Assembly (NCBI GenBank): GCA_015686845.1
Contig: JADPRS010000004.1
Coordinates: 1 to 64,000, forward strand
Length of the DNA: 64,000 nt
Direction of reading: 5' to 3'
Source of the DNA: Lutibacter sp. B2
GTDB lineage: Bacteria; Bacillota; Clostridia; Peptostreptococcales; Thermotaleaceae
Shown here piece after piece: positions 1 to 9,927 of this stretch. The position numbers and the translations under genes were made by a program. The stretch's first letter is position 1; the number at the start of each line of letters is the position of its first letter. The notes beneath the pieces were generated by a model. The model did not search any database and was not told the origin of the DNA. It saw only the letters and a program-made list of their open reading frames with translations.

Positions 1-1
1 A

Positions 2-47
2 TACCTATAGAATAAACACTCTTTTTTATGTGTCTTATCTATAGGTA
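2..47. repeat. imperfect inverted repeat at the window edge
   Basis: TACCTATAG near the left edge pairs with CTATAGGTA ending at 47. Extra pairing lies inside (ATAA/TTAT and ACAC/GTGT) around a T-rich loop. It could be the terminator of a gene outside the window, but no clear U-run follows it. Function is unknown. Confidence 0.35.
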
Positions 48-303
48 CCATTTTACAACAATGTAATTTTAATTTTTTTCACTTGAATTCCTCCATATAA
101 TTTTATTTTTAAGTATCAAATAATAGATATTAGTTGATATTTATGAAACTGAATATGTAAATTATACCAATCAAAAACTAAAAAATAAATAAAGTTATCT
201 ATACCTCTTATTATATATACAATAAAAAATAATTGTCAACATGAATATGAAAGAAGTTTACTTAATAAGTATTAAAAGAAGAATTGAAAAAGGAGAAATA
301 AAT

Positions 304-1044
304 ATGAAGAGAAGAATTTGTGTTGCAATAATAGTGAGTGTATTTTTACTTGGAATGACAGTATATTTTGTAGTTAGCAATAAAAGTGTAACTACATTTT
401 ATGATAAAGAAAATAGTAAAGAAATAATATGGAATGGTTCTAGAGATGAAAAATTAGTAGCATTAACCTTTGATGATGGCCCTCATCCTAGATTTACCCC
501 TAAAATACTAGATGTGTTAAAAGAATATGATGCAAAAGCAACTTTTTTTATGCTTGGAAAACATGTGAAGTTATATCCGAAAGTAGTAAAAAGAGTGGCA
601 AAGGAAGGTCATGAAATAGGAAATCACACCTATACACATATAGATGTAAAAGCGAATTCATCGCAAAAAATACAGGATGAATTTAAAAAGACGCAAGAAA
701 TCGTATATGAGGTTACAGGAAAAAAACCTACCCTATTTAGGCCTCCTTATGGATTTTACAATAGTATAGTAAAAAATATAACAAGTAAAGAGGGGTGTAG
801 AATAGTACTTTGGTCTACGCACCAAGATTCAAAAGATTGGAGTTGTCCAGGCGTCAATAAAATAGTAAATACTGTTGTTAAAAAAACTAAAAATGGGGAT
901 ATTGTAATATTACATGATTATGTAGTAGGAGAGAGTGATACCATAGAAGCTTTAAAGACTATATTGCCAGAATTGAAGAAAAAAGGGTTTAAGTTTGTCA
1001 CTGTATCGGAGTTATTAGAGATATCGTTTGAAGTAGATAAATAA
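304..1044 (+). CDS. polysaccharide deacetylase (NodB domain, carbohydrate esterase 4), membrane-anchored
   Basis: Predicted to remove N-acetyl groups from peptidoglycan or a similar cell-wall polysaccharide outside the membrane. Residues 4-24 form an uncleaved signal anchor. The NodB domain fills the rest: TFDDGPHP (55-62) supplies the catalytic base and metal aspartates, GNHTYTH (106-112) the two metal-binding histidines, then RPPYG and a late ILHD. ATG 304 is chosen because AAAGGAG lies 8 bases upstream; the in-frame ATG at 241 has no ribosome binding site. It is monocistronic, with a riboswitch-led gene downstream. Substrate (chitin-like, peptidoglycan or spore cortex) cannot be told from sequence alone. 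Confidence 0.9.
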   Translation: MKRRICVAIIVSVFLLGMTVYFVVSNKSVTTFYDKENSKEIIWNGSRDEKLVALTFDDGPHPRFTPKILDVLKEYDAKATFFMLGKHVKLYPKVVKRVAKEGHEIGNHTYTHIDVKANSSQKIQDEFKKTQEIVYEVTGKKPTLFRPPYGFYNSIVKNITSKEGCRIVLWSTHQDSKDWSCPGVNKIVNTVVKKTKNGDIVILHDYVVGESDTIEALKTILPELKKKGFKFVTVSELLEISFEVDK

Positions 1045-1171
1045 TATGCGAAAAATCACAAAAAAAGAGGGAAATTTCAAACAATGCAGAAAATATAAAT
1101 AGTACTAAAGGTCTATTTATATGGTTCTATTTATAAAGTTCTGTTCATATATATATATAACATATGTTGTA

Positions 1172-1304
1172 AATAGCAAACTTATTGAAAGATAAGGACG
1201 CAAAACTATGGATCTAAGGAAATTTTATTTCTATGATTGCCAGGTCGCCTAAGCATGAATAAAGTTTATTCTTATAAGGTGCCTGGAGATGGGCACCTTA
1301 TGTT
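1172..1304 (+). promoter_or_regulatory. cyclic di-GMP-I (GEMM) riboswitch with hairpin expression platform
   Basis: The aptamer (about 1172-1250) shows GCAAAC, a CTTATT-GAAA-GATAAG hairpin with GNRA tetraloop (1181-1196), the hallmark GACGCAAA (1197-1204), a tetraloop-receptor-like TATGG / CTAAG pair, and the closing GCCAGGTCGCC (1239-1249). It is followed by a 10-bp hairpin, ATAAGGTGCC / GGCACCTTAT (1274-1301). CCTGG inside that hairpin can instead pair with CCAGG of the aptamer, so two exclusive folds are possible. The gene downstream is a diguanylate cyclase. The U-run after the hairpin is poor, so the output mode is inferred. Confidence 0.85.
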
Positions 1305-1351
1305 GATATTTAAATGAAAGATTGTACAGGGGGATAAAAGGGGGAACTAAA

Positions 1352-2194
1352 ATGAAAGAGATGATGAACAAAGTGTTTTTCTATGAAGGATTTGATGCAA
1401 TGTTTATTGTAGATTATCATACATTAACGATTGCAGCTTGTAATAAAAAATCTGTACAAATGTGTGAGATGTATGAAGGTGAGTTGATAGGAAAGCATAT
1501 TGAAGCTTTGTTTGGAAATATAATTGAGGACATTATGGAAATGGGTGTGCAAGAAAATAATGAAAAATACACACTGTATTGTAAAGAATTCAAGGGTAGA
1601 TGGATAGATCTTCACTTTAAAAAGATATCTATAGAAGATAAAAAATACATAATAATTCAATGTATAGATAGAGATGAGCATAAAAAGTTGGAATATATGG
1701 CATATCATGATGCTTTAACCAATTTACCAAATAGGAGATGTGCAGAAGAACGTTTAAAGTCAGCCATTAAAAGGGCTTCTAAAAATAATACGCAAATGGC
1801 GATTCTGTTTGTTGATTTGGATAATTTTAAATATATAAATGATACTTTTGGACATGCTGTAGGGGATGAGATTTTAAAGGGTATTGGATCAAGAATTAAA
1901 AATAGTATTCGTGAGGAAGATGTTGTATCAAGGTATGGAGGAGATGAATTTATAGTAATATTAGATAAAATATTTGAACATGATCATGTAAGACAAGTAG
2001 TAGAAAGACTAATGGATGCTTTTTTAAATTCATTTAAGGTAGAAGAGAAAGAATTGAATACTACCTGTAGCATTGGTGTCGCAGTATTTCCACAAGATGG
2101 AAGGGATATTGACAGCTTGTTAAAACATGCAGATGTAGGAATGTATAAAGCAAAATCAAGTAGAAAAAATACATACAGGATAATTTGTACCTAA
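1352..2194 (+). CDS. PAS-GGDEF diguanylate cyclase
   Basis: Makes the second messenger c-di-GMP from two GTP. The N-terminal 110 residues look like a PAS sensor (FYEGFDAMFIVD, then the start of the cyclase at YHDALTNLPNRR). The GGDEF domain follows, with the DLDNFKYINDTFGH signature and an intact GGDEF at 196-200. An inhibitory I-site RxxD (REED, 187-190) sits exactly five residues before GGDEF. No membrane segment is seen, so it is cytosolic. ATG 1352 follows AGGGGGAAC; an in-frame TTG 30 bases upstream is less likely. It lies directly behind a c-di-GMP riboswitch, so its own product probably controls expression. A terminator follows. Confidence 0.92.
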   Translation: MKEMMNKVFFYEGFDAMFIVDYHTLTIAACNKKSVQMCEMYEGELIGKHIEALFGNIIEDIMEMGVQENNEKYTLYCKEFKGRWIDLHFKKISIEDKKYIIIQCIDRDEHKKLEYMAYHDALTNLPNRRCAEERLKSAIKRASKNNTQMAILFVDLDNFKYINDTFGHAVGDEILKGIGSRIKNSIREEDVVSRYGGDEFIVILDKIFEHDHVRQVVERLMDAFLNSFKVEEKELNTTCSIGVAVFPQDGRDIDSLLKHADVGMYKAKSSRKNTYRIICT

Positions 2195-2222
2195 AAAACA
2201 AGGATTTGATCCTTGTTTTTTA
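2194..2222 (+). terminator. rho-independent terminator
   Basis: AAAACAAGGAT / ATCCTTGTTTT stem with a short loop and a T-rich tail, directly after the stop codon of the cyclase gene. Confidence 0.85.
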
Positions 2223-2317
2223 TCTATAACAATATTCATATTTTAAAGGAAAAAGAAGAATTATATAGAATAAATAATATTGAAATGTAAAAAAATGGCT
2301 AAAGGAGGAATGGGAGG

Positions 2318-3838
2318 ATGAATGAGAAAAAATTTCAAATCAAAAAATATATTTGGCTTATTTTATCCATGATTATGTTTAGTATTGTTATTGTTACCTA
2401 TATGAATAAAATTTATATGCCTACTATATCAGGATTTTTTGCGATTTTTGTGATACTGTCATTTTATAATGTAGGAAATAAGATTGGATGGATCAATGTA
2501 CTTATCGTTAGTACATATAGTCTGTTTTCGTTTTGGATACATATAGATATGTTGACCAAGCGTCCTATGGGTAATCATCATATTTATTTTGTATTTTCAT
2601 TGATAGAGGATATCATCTTATTCTGCATAGCAACTTTAGTAGGAAAATTGGTTAATAGAAATAGAATAATATTAGATGAATTTAAAGAAAGTAATGAAAA
2701 ATATAGGACATTAGTAAAAAATATACCAGATGCTATTGTTATTCATAAGAATGGAATTATTAAATTTGTTAATCATGAGGCGGGGAAGTGGTTGAATATA
2801 GAAGATCCAATTGGAAAAAATATATTTGATTACATTCATCCGGATTATTTAGAATTAGCAAAAAATAATATAAAGAAATCAAATGAAGAAGAGTGTATAT
2901 TTGGCCCTGTAGAGGAAAAGTGTATATTGGAAAATAAAAAAGAAATTCCTGTAGAGATCATTGGCGTTCCATTGATTTATTCTGGAGAAAAGTGTATCCA
3001 AGTGATTGTTAGAGATTTAAGTGAACGTAAAAGAGGAGAAGAAAAAGAAAAATTATTATTAAAAGCAAAGGAATACGATAAAATGAAAAATGAATTTTTC
3101 GCAAATATTTCTCATGAATTAAGAAATCCAATTAATGTAATACTAGGGACTTTACAAGTAGTTTGTTTAGATACAGAGCATATAGAGGAAAAACATAAGC
3201 GATATATAAATATTATGAGTCAAAATTGTAATCGTCTTTTAAGATTGATTAATAATTTGATAGATAATACAAAAATAGAGGCTGGATTTTTGACTCTTAA
3301 TAAGGAAAATGTAGATATTGTAAACCTCGTGGAAGAAGTCACTTTATCTACTGTAGAATATGCAAAGAACAAAGGAGTTTATGTAGAGTTTGATACAGAA
3401 GTAGAAGAGAAGATCATTGCGTGTGATCCAGAAAAAATGGATAGGATTTTATTAAACCTCTTATCAAATGCTGTTAAATTTACAGACTCAGGTGGAAAGA
3501 TTAAGGTAAATGTTTATAACGAAAAGGAGTATGTGAAAATTAGTGTAAAAGATACAGGGAGAGGTATTTCAAGTGAAGATAAGGATTTGATTTTTAAGCG
3601 TTTTCATCAAGTGGATCATTCTCTATCTAAAAGAAATGAAGGAAGTGGGATTGGATTATCTTTGGTAAAATCACTGATAGAAATGCATGATGGAAAAGTG
3701 TATGTAGAAAGTGAATATAGAAAGGGCAGCGAATTCGTGTTGTTAATACCTGATAAAAAGATAGGAATTGAAAATATACAAGAAGTAACCGATAATATAA
3801 TTGAGCAAGTGAATATAGAGTTTGCAGATATAACATAG
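2318..3838 (+). CDS. membrane PAS sensor histidine kinase
   Basis: Sensor kinase of a two-component system. Residues 10-110 hold several hydrophobic helices of a small membrane sensor region. A PAS domain follows (about 120-235, with VRDLSERKR at its end), then HisKA with phospho-acceptor His266 in ISHELRNP, and an HATPase domain with N-box LLNLLSNAVKF, G1 DTGRGIS and G2 GSGIGLS. ATG 2318 is preceded by AGGAGG 9 bases upstream. No response regulator is adjacent, so it is an orphan kinase here. Homoserine dehydrogenase starts 17 bases after it and is probably co-transcribed. In some clostridia orphan kinases of this build feed Spo0A, but nothing in this sequence proves that. Confidence 0.9.
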   Translation: MNEKKFQIKKYIWLILSMIMFSIVIVTYMNKIYMPTISGFFAIFVILSFYNVGNKIGWINVLIVSTYSLFSFWIHIDMLTKRPMGNHHIYFVFSLIEDIILFCIATLVGKLVNRNRIILDEFKESNEKYRTLVKNIPDAIVIHKNGIIKFVNHEAGKWLNIEDPIGKNIFDYIHPDYLELAKNNIKKSNEEECIFGPVEEKCILENKKEIPVEIIGVPLIYSGEKCIQVIVRDLSERKRGEEKEKLLLKAKEYDKMKNEFFANISHELRNPINVILGTLQVVCLDTEHIEEKHKRYINIMSQNCNRLLRLINNLIDNTKIEAGFLTLNKENVDIVNLVEEVTLSTVEYAKNKGVYVEFDTEVEEKIIACDPEKMDRILLNLLSNAVKFTDSGGKIKVNVYNEKEYVKISVKDTGRGISSEDKDLIFKRFHQVDHSLSKRNEGSGIGLSLVKSLIEMHDGKVYVESEYRKGSEFVLLIPDKKIGIENIQEVTDNIIEQVNIEFADIT

Positions 3839-3855
3839 ATGAGGAGTGAGGACAG

Positions 3856-4851
3856 ATGAAGATTGCTGTAGTTGGATATGGTGGTGTTGGAGCTGCATTT
3901 ATAAAATTACTGAAGGATCAAAAAGAGTATATAAATAAAGAAGGAATAAAAATACAGGTAAATTATATTTTAAATAGTCGTGGCGGTGTATATAATCCTC
4001 ATGGAATAGATTGTGAAGATGTAGTTAATTCTTTTGAAAAAGATATTACATTTAATACCATTATTAAAAATAAAGATGTAGACCTTGTAGTAGAGGTTAC
4101 TCCTACGAATAAAGAAACAGGTCAACCAGGCATGACTCATATAGCAAAAGCTTTAGAGAATGGAATGCATGTAGTTACTGCCAACAAAGGACCCATCCTT
4201 TTAAACTATAAAGGGTTAAATGAGTTAGCCGTAAAAAATAATGTGGAGTTATGTATTGGATGTACTACAGGTGGGGCATTACCATCTATTAATGGAGGAA
4301 TAATGGATTTAGCAGGATCAAATATTCTATCTATAGAGGGTGTGCTTAATGGTACAACGAATTTTATCTTAAACGAAATGGAAGCAAATGGAGTTGACTA
4401 TAGTCAAGCACTAAAAAAAGCCCAAGAGTTGGGTATTGCAGAAACAAATCCTACTTTAGACGTTGAAGGTTGGGATACCGCTTCTAAACTTTTAATTTTG
4501 ACCAATGTATTAATGAACCAAGAAAAGACATTAAAGGATATGAATGTAGAGGGCATAACGAAGATTACGCCAGAGGAAATTAAGGATTGTATAGGTGAAA
4601 ATAAGAAATATAAGTTAGTTGGAAAAACGACAAATGAAAATGGGAATGTTAAGATGAGTGTAAAACTTGAAAAGTTAAGTAAGGACCATCCCCTTTACAA
4701 TGTAGATGGAAAAAATAAAGGAGTAAGATATACATCTGATCCATTAGGAGATTTGACGATCATAGGAGGAGCATCTGGTGTAACCCCTGCTGCTGCATCT
4801 ATTTTAAGAGATTTGATAAATATTCATAGAGGATATAAATTTTCTAGGTAA
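3856..4851 (+). CDS. hom: homoserine dehydrogenase, short form without ACT domain
   Basis: Reduces aspartate semialdehyde to homoserine in threonine and methionine synthesis. The N-terminal Rossmann fold shows VGYGGVG (6-12) for NAD(P)H. The catalytic domain has GVLNGTTNFIL and the DVEGWDTASKLLIL stretch typical of the family. At 331 residues it lacks the C-terminal ACT domain of the long enzymes, so allosteric control by threonine through ACT is not expected. It sits 17 bases after the histidine kinase stop, likely in one transcript, and ends at a strong bidirectional terminator. No threonine operon genes are adjacent. Confidence 0.88.
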   Translation: MKIAVVGYGGVGAAFIKLLKDQKEYINKEGIKIQVNYILNSRGGVYNPHGIDCEDVVNSFEKDITFNTIIKNKDVDLVVEVTPTNKETGQPGMTHIAKALENGMHVVTANKGPILLNYKGLNELAVKNNVELCIGCTTGGALPSINGGIMDLAGSNILSIEGVLNGTTNFILNEMEANGVDYSQALKKAQELGIAETNPTLDVEGWDTASKLLILTNVLMNQEKTLKDMNVEGITKITPEEIKDCIGENKKYKLVGKTTNENGNVKMSVKLEKLSKDHPLYNVDGKNKGVRYTSDPLGDLTIIGGASGVTPAAASILRDLINIHRGYKFSR

Positions 4852-4898
4852 AAAGAAAAGAATAAAGTCATTTTAGACTTTATTCTTTTCTTTTTTAT
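4852..4898. terminator. bidirectional terminator between convergent genes
   Basis: AAAGAAAAGAATAAAGTC pairs with GACTTTATTCTTTTCTTT across a short loop. It serves hom (+) and the ClC gene (-) and overlaps the last codons of the latter. Confidence 0.85.
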
Positions 4899-6216
4899 CT
4901 TCATGATAAATGTGATGAAGTAACTTTGATTCTTTGGTTAGGGTAACGTTGTCTACTTGGCCGATTTCACAATAAGGTTCATTAATCATAGCAGGAGATT
5001 TATTAACTGCAAGAAGCTGACTTGGATAGACGCTTTTATGCCCGACGATGAGATAGCTCACTGCACATGCGATAGATGAAAAACAGCCAACCTCTGGACT
5101 GAATAATTCGATTGCAATTAATATTGAAGCAATGGGTGTATTGGCACATGCGGACAAAAATGCGACCATGCCGATTGCTGAAAACAGAGCTAAATCCAAA
5201 TTAAAAAATTGACCCCAAAAGTTCCCAAAAGTTGAACCTACATAAAATACAGGTGTTAAAATTCCTCCACTCCCACCAGAACCTAAAGTGATAGAGGTCG
5301 TAAACATTTTAAGTAAAAAGGAAGATTTATCAATGATATTTCCTTGGAGACTATTTTTAATGATATCAGATCCTAATCCGATACAGTCCTTACTACCTGT
5401 AATAAAAACGATAAGAATCAGAATAAGTCCTCCTATAATCCCTTTAAGGGGTTTATAAATTGAAATTTTATGAATATAGGATTCTATAATTGTTAGTACA
5501 CGGATGAAGATCATAGCTAGTAAACCGATAAAAATACCAAAAAAAACCATGTGAAAAAGCATTTGAATTTCTGTAAGGGAACCTAAAGAAATTAAGTAGC
5601 GTGTATGATGTATGCCCATATAATTAATGACCACATAGCTTACATAAGATGAAATTAAGGATGGTAAAAGTACAATATAAGAAAATCTACCTACATACAA
5701 TACTTCAGCAGCAAAAATTGCGCCTGCGATAGGCGTTCCAAAAACCCCTGCAAATCCAGCACTAATACCACATGTAACAAACCTTTTCTTACTCATTTCG
5801 TCATTCAATTTAAATAAGTCTGTAAAAAATGAGGCTATACCAGCACCTATTTGAGCACAAGGCCCCTCTTTACCTGCTGAACCACCTGATATTAAAGTGA
5901 TAAGCGTTGCAAATAATTTTACAGGAATCACTTTAATGTCTATCTTTCCTGCCCTTTGATGTATAGCCTCTATAACTTTTTCAGTTCCGTGTCCTTCTGC
6001 GGAGGGAGCTAGCTTCATGATCATATAGCTACTAGAAAAGAATGCCAAGGGCATAAAAAGATAATAATAATTAAAAGAATGTGACCAAGATTGTCCCGTG
6101 TTTAGTAATTTTAAAAATAAGCCTGTAACAGACCCTACAATGCCACCAATGAAAACAGCAAGAATCGTCCACTTAATAGTACTAGCTAATAAAACAACAA
6201 CTTCTATACAATCCAT
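4873..6216 (-). CDS. ClC-family chloride channel or chloride/proton antiporter
   Basis: Polytopic membrane protein of the ClC superfamily, which moves chloride or a related anion. Visible signatures are GGSAGKEGPCAQIGAG, with the gating glutamate in GKEGP, and GSGGSGGILTP corresponding to the third anion-site motif. The first motif (usually GSGIP) is altered to a GHG-type sequence, placing it in a divergent bacterial branch. About 10-11 hydrophobic segments; no CBS domains. ATG 6216 is a tentative start: an AGAAGGTGATC that matches the 16S tail well lies about 25 bases upstream, too far for ideal use, and no better in-frame start lies at the right spacing. No fluoride riboswitch is visible upstream. 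Confidence 0.85.
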   Translation of the reverse strand: MDCIEVVVLLASTIKWTILAVFIGGIVGSVTGLFLKLLNTGQSWSHSFNYYYLFMPLAFFSSSYMIMKLAPSAEGHGTEKVIEAIHQRAGKIDIKVIPVKLFATLITLISGGSAGKEGPCAQIGAGIASFFTDLFKLNDEMSKKRFVTCGISAGFAGVFGTPIAGAIFAAEVLYVGRFSYIVLLPSLISSYVSYVVINYMGIHHTRYLISLGSLTEIQMLFHMVFFGIFIGLLAMIFIRVLTIIESYIHKISIYKPLKGIIGGLILILIVFITGSKDCIGLGSDIIKNSLQGNIIDKSSFLLKMFTTSITLGSGGSGGILTPVFYVGSTFGNFWGQFFNLDLALFSAIGMVAFLSACANTPIASILIAIELFSPEVGCFSSIACAVSYLIVGHKSVYPSQLLAVNKSPAMINEPYCEIGQVDNVTLTKESKLLHHIYHEDKKEKNKV

Positions 6217-6393
6217 ATCAAATCTTTTTTTAATAAGATCACCTTCTCTAAAAATTTTGAATTTTCATATACATACTACTATTTTTAGATAATTATGTAA
6301 AGCAAAATATTCAGAAAATATTTAAAGTTATTGATAATAAATATGGTAAAATAAAACTGTTAAGTGATTTGTTAATGAAAAGAGATGAAAATT

Positions 6394-7791
6394 ATGATTA
6401 CATTAAGTCATTATTTAAGTACGGGGATTACTTTATTTGTTGTATCTTATTTAGGATACAGTGTTAGTAAAAAAATAAAAACGTCACAGGATTTTTCAGT
6501 AGGAGGAAGAAAACTAAAAGCAAAGCAAGTTGCAGGAAGTATTATAGCTACCATTATTGGAGGGGCGTCTACTATTGGTACAGCACAGCTTGCATTTGAA
6601 AAGGGTTTGAGTGCCATGTGGTTTACGTTAGGAGCAAGTATAGCTTGTTTATTTTTAGGTAAATTTATGGCAGGGCCACTAAGACGTGCAGAGGTAGAAA
6701 CTGTGTCTCAATTATTAGCACAAAATTATGGTATGTATGCAGGTATATCAGCAAGTATTATTACTTCTTTTGCAATTTTTATTCATATTACAGGACAGGT
6801 ATTAGCTTCAACGGCTATTATTACGAGTGTTTTTCCCATAAATATGATCCATGCAGTAATGATAACTATTTTACTTATATTATCCTATATATTCTTTGGG
6901 GGATTTTTAGGAACCAGTATTGTAGGTATTGTAAAATCTGTATTGCTATATTTTACACTTATGATTAGCGCAAGTATTGCATATCATCATGTAAATGGAA
7001 TACAAGGACTGAGTACTACTTTTTCAAAAGATCCTTGGTTTAATCTGTTTAGTGATGGAATATATTCTAGTATAGCATTAGGATTTTCAATGGTTGTAGG
7101 AATTGTATCTACTCAAACCTACCTGCAAGCAATGTTTGCAGGAGAAAATGAACAGGAATCTAGAAAAGGCGCTTATATAGCGGCATTATTAATTCCACCC
7201 GTAGGACTCATATGCACACTAATTGGTTTACATATGAGAGCTGTTCATCCTGAACTTATTCCAAAAGAGGCACTTCCTTATTTTATAGTACATTATCTGA
7301 ATCCTTGGATTGGTGGGATGACCATTGCAACATTGATTATATCAGTAATTGGTACAGGTGCAGGATTAACCCTTGGAATTAGTACCATGTTAAATAGAGA
7401 TATTTATGTAAAATGCATAAACCCATCGGCAGATGATAAAACTCAATTGAAAGTTTTAAGGATTTTTGTGTGTATAGTCGTGAGTTTAAGTGTGATTATG
7501 GTATTTATGAATACAGATTCGCTGATTCTAAAATGGGGATTTTTATCTATGGCATTAAGAGGAACGACCATTTTTGTACCACTGTTAGGGGCTATTTATT
7601 ACAAGGATAAAATTCATCCAAAGGCAGGTTGCGTGGCTATTATTGGTGCTCCGATTATTTCTGTTATATGGAAGATTGTAGGTGTTTCGAAAATAAATGA
7701 GCTTTATATAGGATTATTAAGTAGTTTATTCCTTTTGATTGTAGGATCAATTGTATTTAAAGGGAAGAAAAATAAGGAGATTCAAGGATAA
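6394..7791 (+). CDS. sodium:solute symporter (SSS family)
   Basis: Sodium-coupled uptake carrier with about 12-13 hydrophobic helices. Family features are the early DFSVGGRKL stretch with the ATIIGGASTIGTAQLAFEKG segment of TM2, and the central LGFSMVVGIVSTQTYLQAMFAG. ATG 6394 is preferred because AAGAGATG lies 6 bases upstream; ATG 6385 is a possible earlier start. Length 465 residues fits the family. It stands alone between the divergent ClC gene and a terminator. The substrate could be proline, pantothenate or another organic solute and cannot be read from sequence. Confidence 0.85.
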   Translation: MITLSHYLSTGITLFVVSYLGYSVSKKIKTSQDFSVGGRKLKAKQVAGSIIATIIGGASTIGTAQLAFEKGLSAMWFTLGASIACLFLGKFMAGPLRRAEVETVSQLLAQNYGMYAGISASIITSFAIFIHITGQVLASTAIITSVFPINMIHAVMITILLILSYIFFGGFLGTSIVGIVKSVLLYFTLMISASIAYHHVNGIQGLSTTFSKDPWFNLFSDGIYSSIALGFSMVVGIVSTQTYLQAMFAGENEQESRKGAYIAALLIPPVGLICTLIGLHMRAVHPELIPKEALPYFIVHYLNPWIGGMTIATLIISVIGTGAGLTLGISTMLNRDIYVKCINPSADDKTQLKVLRIFVCIVVSLSVIMVFMNTDSLILKWGFLSMALRGTTIFVPLLGAIYYKDKIHPKAGCVAIIGAPIISVIWKIVGVSKINELYIGLLSSLFLLIVGSIVFKGKKNKEIQG

Positions 7792-7818
7792 AAACTCAGC
7801 TAATACTGAGTTTTTTAT
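7791..7818 (+). terminator. rho-independent terminator
   Basis: AAAACTCAG / CTGAGTTTT stem and a T tail right after the symporter gene. Confidence 0.85.
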
Positions 7819-7837
7819 ACATTTTGAAATTTAATGA

Positions 7838-7866
7838 TAGACATGATAATCATTATCAGTTATAAT
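7838..7866 (+). promoter_or_regulatory. promoter with a perfect Fur box in its spacer
   Basis: TAGACA (7838-7843) and TATAAT (7861-7866) are 17 bases apart. The spacer holds TGATAATCATTATCA (7844-7858), a perfect 7-1-7 Fur inverted repeat. Iron-loaded Fur would block RNA polymerase directly. The controlled gene is the chemoreceptor starting at 7943. Confidence 0.85.
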
Positions 7867-7942
7867 CGAATGTGAAGTATGTAAGAAATTGTATTAAATC
7901 GTAAAATTAATAACAAAAGAAATATTTGAAGGGAGCATACAT

Positions 7943-9925
7943 ATGAAAAAGAAAATAGGAATAAGGCTAAAGTTTACTTTAATGTTTCTCGTGTTAATTT
8001 CTATACCATTAGCTATTTTAGGAACAAATTCATATTTAAAATCAGTAGATTTGACAAAAAATGAATTAGAAAAATCAACTTTACAATTAGTAACTCAAGT
8101 TGAGTTATCCATCAATAATTATTTAGGAGGAATAGAAGATAATATTTCATATTTGGAAAGCAACTCAAATACAGATGATGTAGACCACATGATAAAGGAT
8201 TTTCAAAATTTTAAAAATAGCCACAAAGACATAATGTGTATATACCTGGGGACAAAACAAAAAAACATATATCAATATCCGTATCAAGAAAAGGATAGTA
8301 GTTATGATCCTACTCAAAGACCGTGGTATATAAAGGCTACAACTGAAAAAAAATTAGTTTGGACGAAGCCTTATGTAGATAGCGATTCTAAAAAATTAAT
8401 TATTTCAGTAGCTGTACCTATGTATGATAAAAACAATGGGAATGAGCTTAGGGGTGTATTAGCAGCAGATATTGCCTTAGAAACTTTAGGAAATATGATA
8501 AATAAAATAAAGATAGGGCAAGAAGGATATCCTGTAGTAGTTGATTATACTGGAAATGTAATTTTTCATAGAGATCATAAATTGATAGAAAAAGCATTGC
8601 CAGTTAAAAAGATTGTGGATGCTATAAAAAATGAAAAAGAAAGTATAGTGCAATACAATTGGAAGGAAAATGAAAAAGATTATAAAAAGTTTGCTGTATT
8701 TACCACACTAGAAAAATTAAATTGGAAGATAATAGGAACTATGTATATTGGTGAATTAGAAGAAAAAACTTCAATTATATTGAGCAACACTGTATTTGTA
8801 GGTGGAATTTCACTACTATTGGCAATAGTGCTTGCATATATATTTGCACGATCATTGACGAATCCTATCAAAGTACTTGCTAAAGATATGGAGGATGTAA
8901 AAAAAGGAGACCTTAGTGTAAGATGCAAAATAAAAACCCATGATGAAATAGGGCAGCTTGGTGAAAATTTTAATGGGATGGTAGAGGATTTAGGAAAGCT
9001 TATTAAGAAAGTGCAAGATGTATCTATGGCGGTTACTGGATCTTCACAAGGATTAGCAGCTATTTCTGAAATGACGAGTATGTCTATTCAAGATGTGGCA
9101 ACAACGGTGGATGCAATTGCCAATGGAGCTTCAGAACAAGCAGCAGAGGCTGAAAAGGGTGCTTCACTTACAGTCCATTTAGCAGATGAATTTAATAAAC
9201 TTACAAATGAATTTGATGATATTAAAAAATCTACTGGAGATGTAATGGAAATTAGCGAAGAAAGCATGGTAGTTGTAGATGAACTAAAAGAAAAGACACA
9301 ATTTAATAAAGAAGGAACCCAAAAAATTGAATCAGTAATTATTGCACTAGATAATAGAATAAAACACATAGGAAATATATTAGAAACCATAGATGGCATT
9401 GCTGAACAGACAAATTTATTAGCCCTTAATGCTTCTATTGAAGCAGCAAGAGCAGGGGATGCAGGTAGAGGTTTTGCCGTAGTTGCAGAGGAGATAAGGA
9501 AACTGGCTGAAGGTGCAAAAAATTCTTCGGGTGAAATAAAAGATATTATTATTAATGTTCAAGAAGAAAGTAACAATGCTGTAGAAGTAATGGAAGAAGT
9601 AAAAGAAATGTCATTAGAGCAATCTCAATCTGTATCAAAAGTAAATTACTCATTTGAAAAGATATTAAATTCAATAGACTGTATTACAGAAAAAATAGAA
9701 CAAATTAGTCATTTTATAAATCATTTAAATGAAGATAAAGATTTTATTGTAGAATCTATCCAAAATATTTCTGCAATATCTGAAGAAACAGCTGCTGCCT
9801 CAGAAGAAGTAAATGCTTCTATGCAGCAACAAACTACTTCAATTGAAGAAATAGAAAAGGCTGCAGATAGCCTTGATGAACTTGCATCTATATTGAATCA
9901 AGAAACAAATAGATTTAAAATATAG
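7943..9925 (+). CDS. methyl-accepting chemotaxis protein with extracellular dCache domain
   Basis: Chemoreceptor that signals to CheA/CheW. TM1 is about residues 11-32, followed by an extracellular double-Cache region. That region contains RPWYIKA and WTKPYVD, then [10 protein letters not shown]; this resembles the amino-acid-binding subset of dCache domains, so an amino-acid ligand is plausible but unproven. TM2 lies around 275-297, then HAMP and a coiled-coil signalling domain with the hairpin tip [18 protein letters not shown]. No CheR-docking pentapeptide is seen at the C-terminus. The ribosome site GGGAG precedes ATG 7943. A perfect Fur box in the promoter predicts expression under iron limitation. 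A terminator follows. Confidence 0.93.
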   Translation: MKKKIGIRLKFTLMFLVLISIPLAILGTNSYLKSVDLTKNELEKSTLQLVTQVELSINNYLGGIEDNISYLESNSNTDDVDHMIKDFQNFKNSHKDIMCIYLGTKQKNIYQYPYQEKDSSYDPTQRPWYIKATTEKKLVWTKPYVDSDSKKLIISVAVPMYDKNNGNELRGVLAADIALETLGNMINKIKIGQEGYPVVVDYTGNVIFHRDHKLIEKALPVKKIVDAIKNEKESIVQYNWKENEKDYKKFAVFTTLEKLNWKIIGTMYIGELEEKTSIILSNTVFVGGISLLLAIVLAYIFARSLTNPIKVLAKDMEDVKKGDLSVRCKIKTHDEIGQLGENFNGMVEDLGKLIKKVQDVSMAVTGSSQGLAAISEMTSMSIQDVATTVDAIANGASEQAAEAEKGASLTVHLADEFNKLTNEFDDIKKSTGDVMEISEESMVVVDELKEKTQFNKEGTQKIESVIIALDNRIKHIGNILETIDGIAEQTNLLALNASIEAARAGDAGRGFAVVAEEIRKLAEGAKNSSGEIKDIIINVQEESNNAVEVMEEVKEMSLEQSQSVSKVNYSFEKILNSIDCITEKIEQISHFINHLNEDKDFIVESIQNISAISEETAAASEEVNASMQQQTTSIEEIEKAADSLDELASILNQETNRFKI

Positions 9926-9927
9926 AG

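Noticed and set aside
241-303. Longer N-terminus for the polysaccharide deacetylase
   Set aside because: There is no ribosome site before ATG 241, while AAAGGAG precedes ATG 304, which begins a typical signal anchor.
6217-6384. Fluoride riboswitch before the ClC gene
   Set aside because: The conserved aptamer bases are absent on the minus strand.
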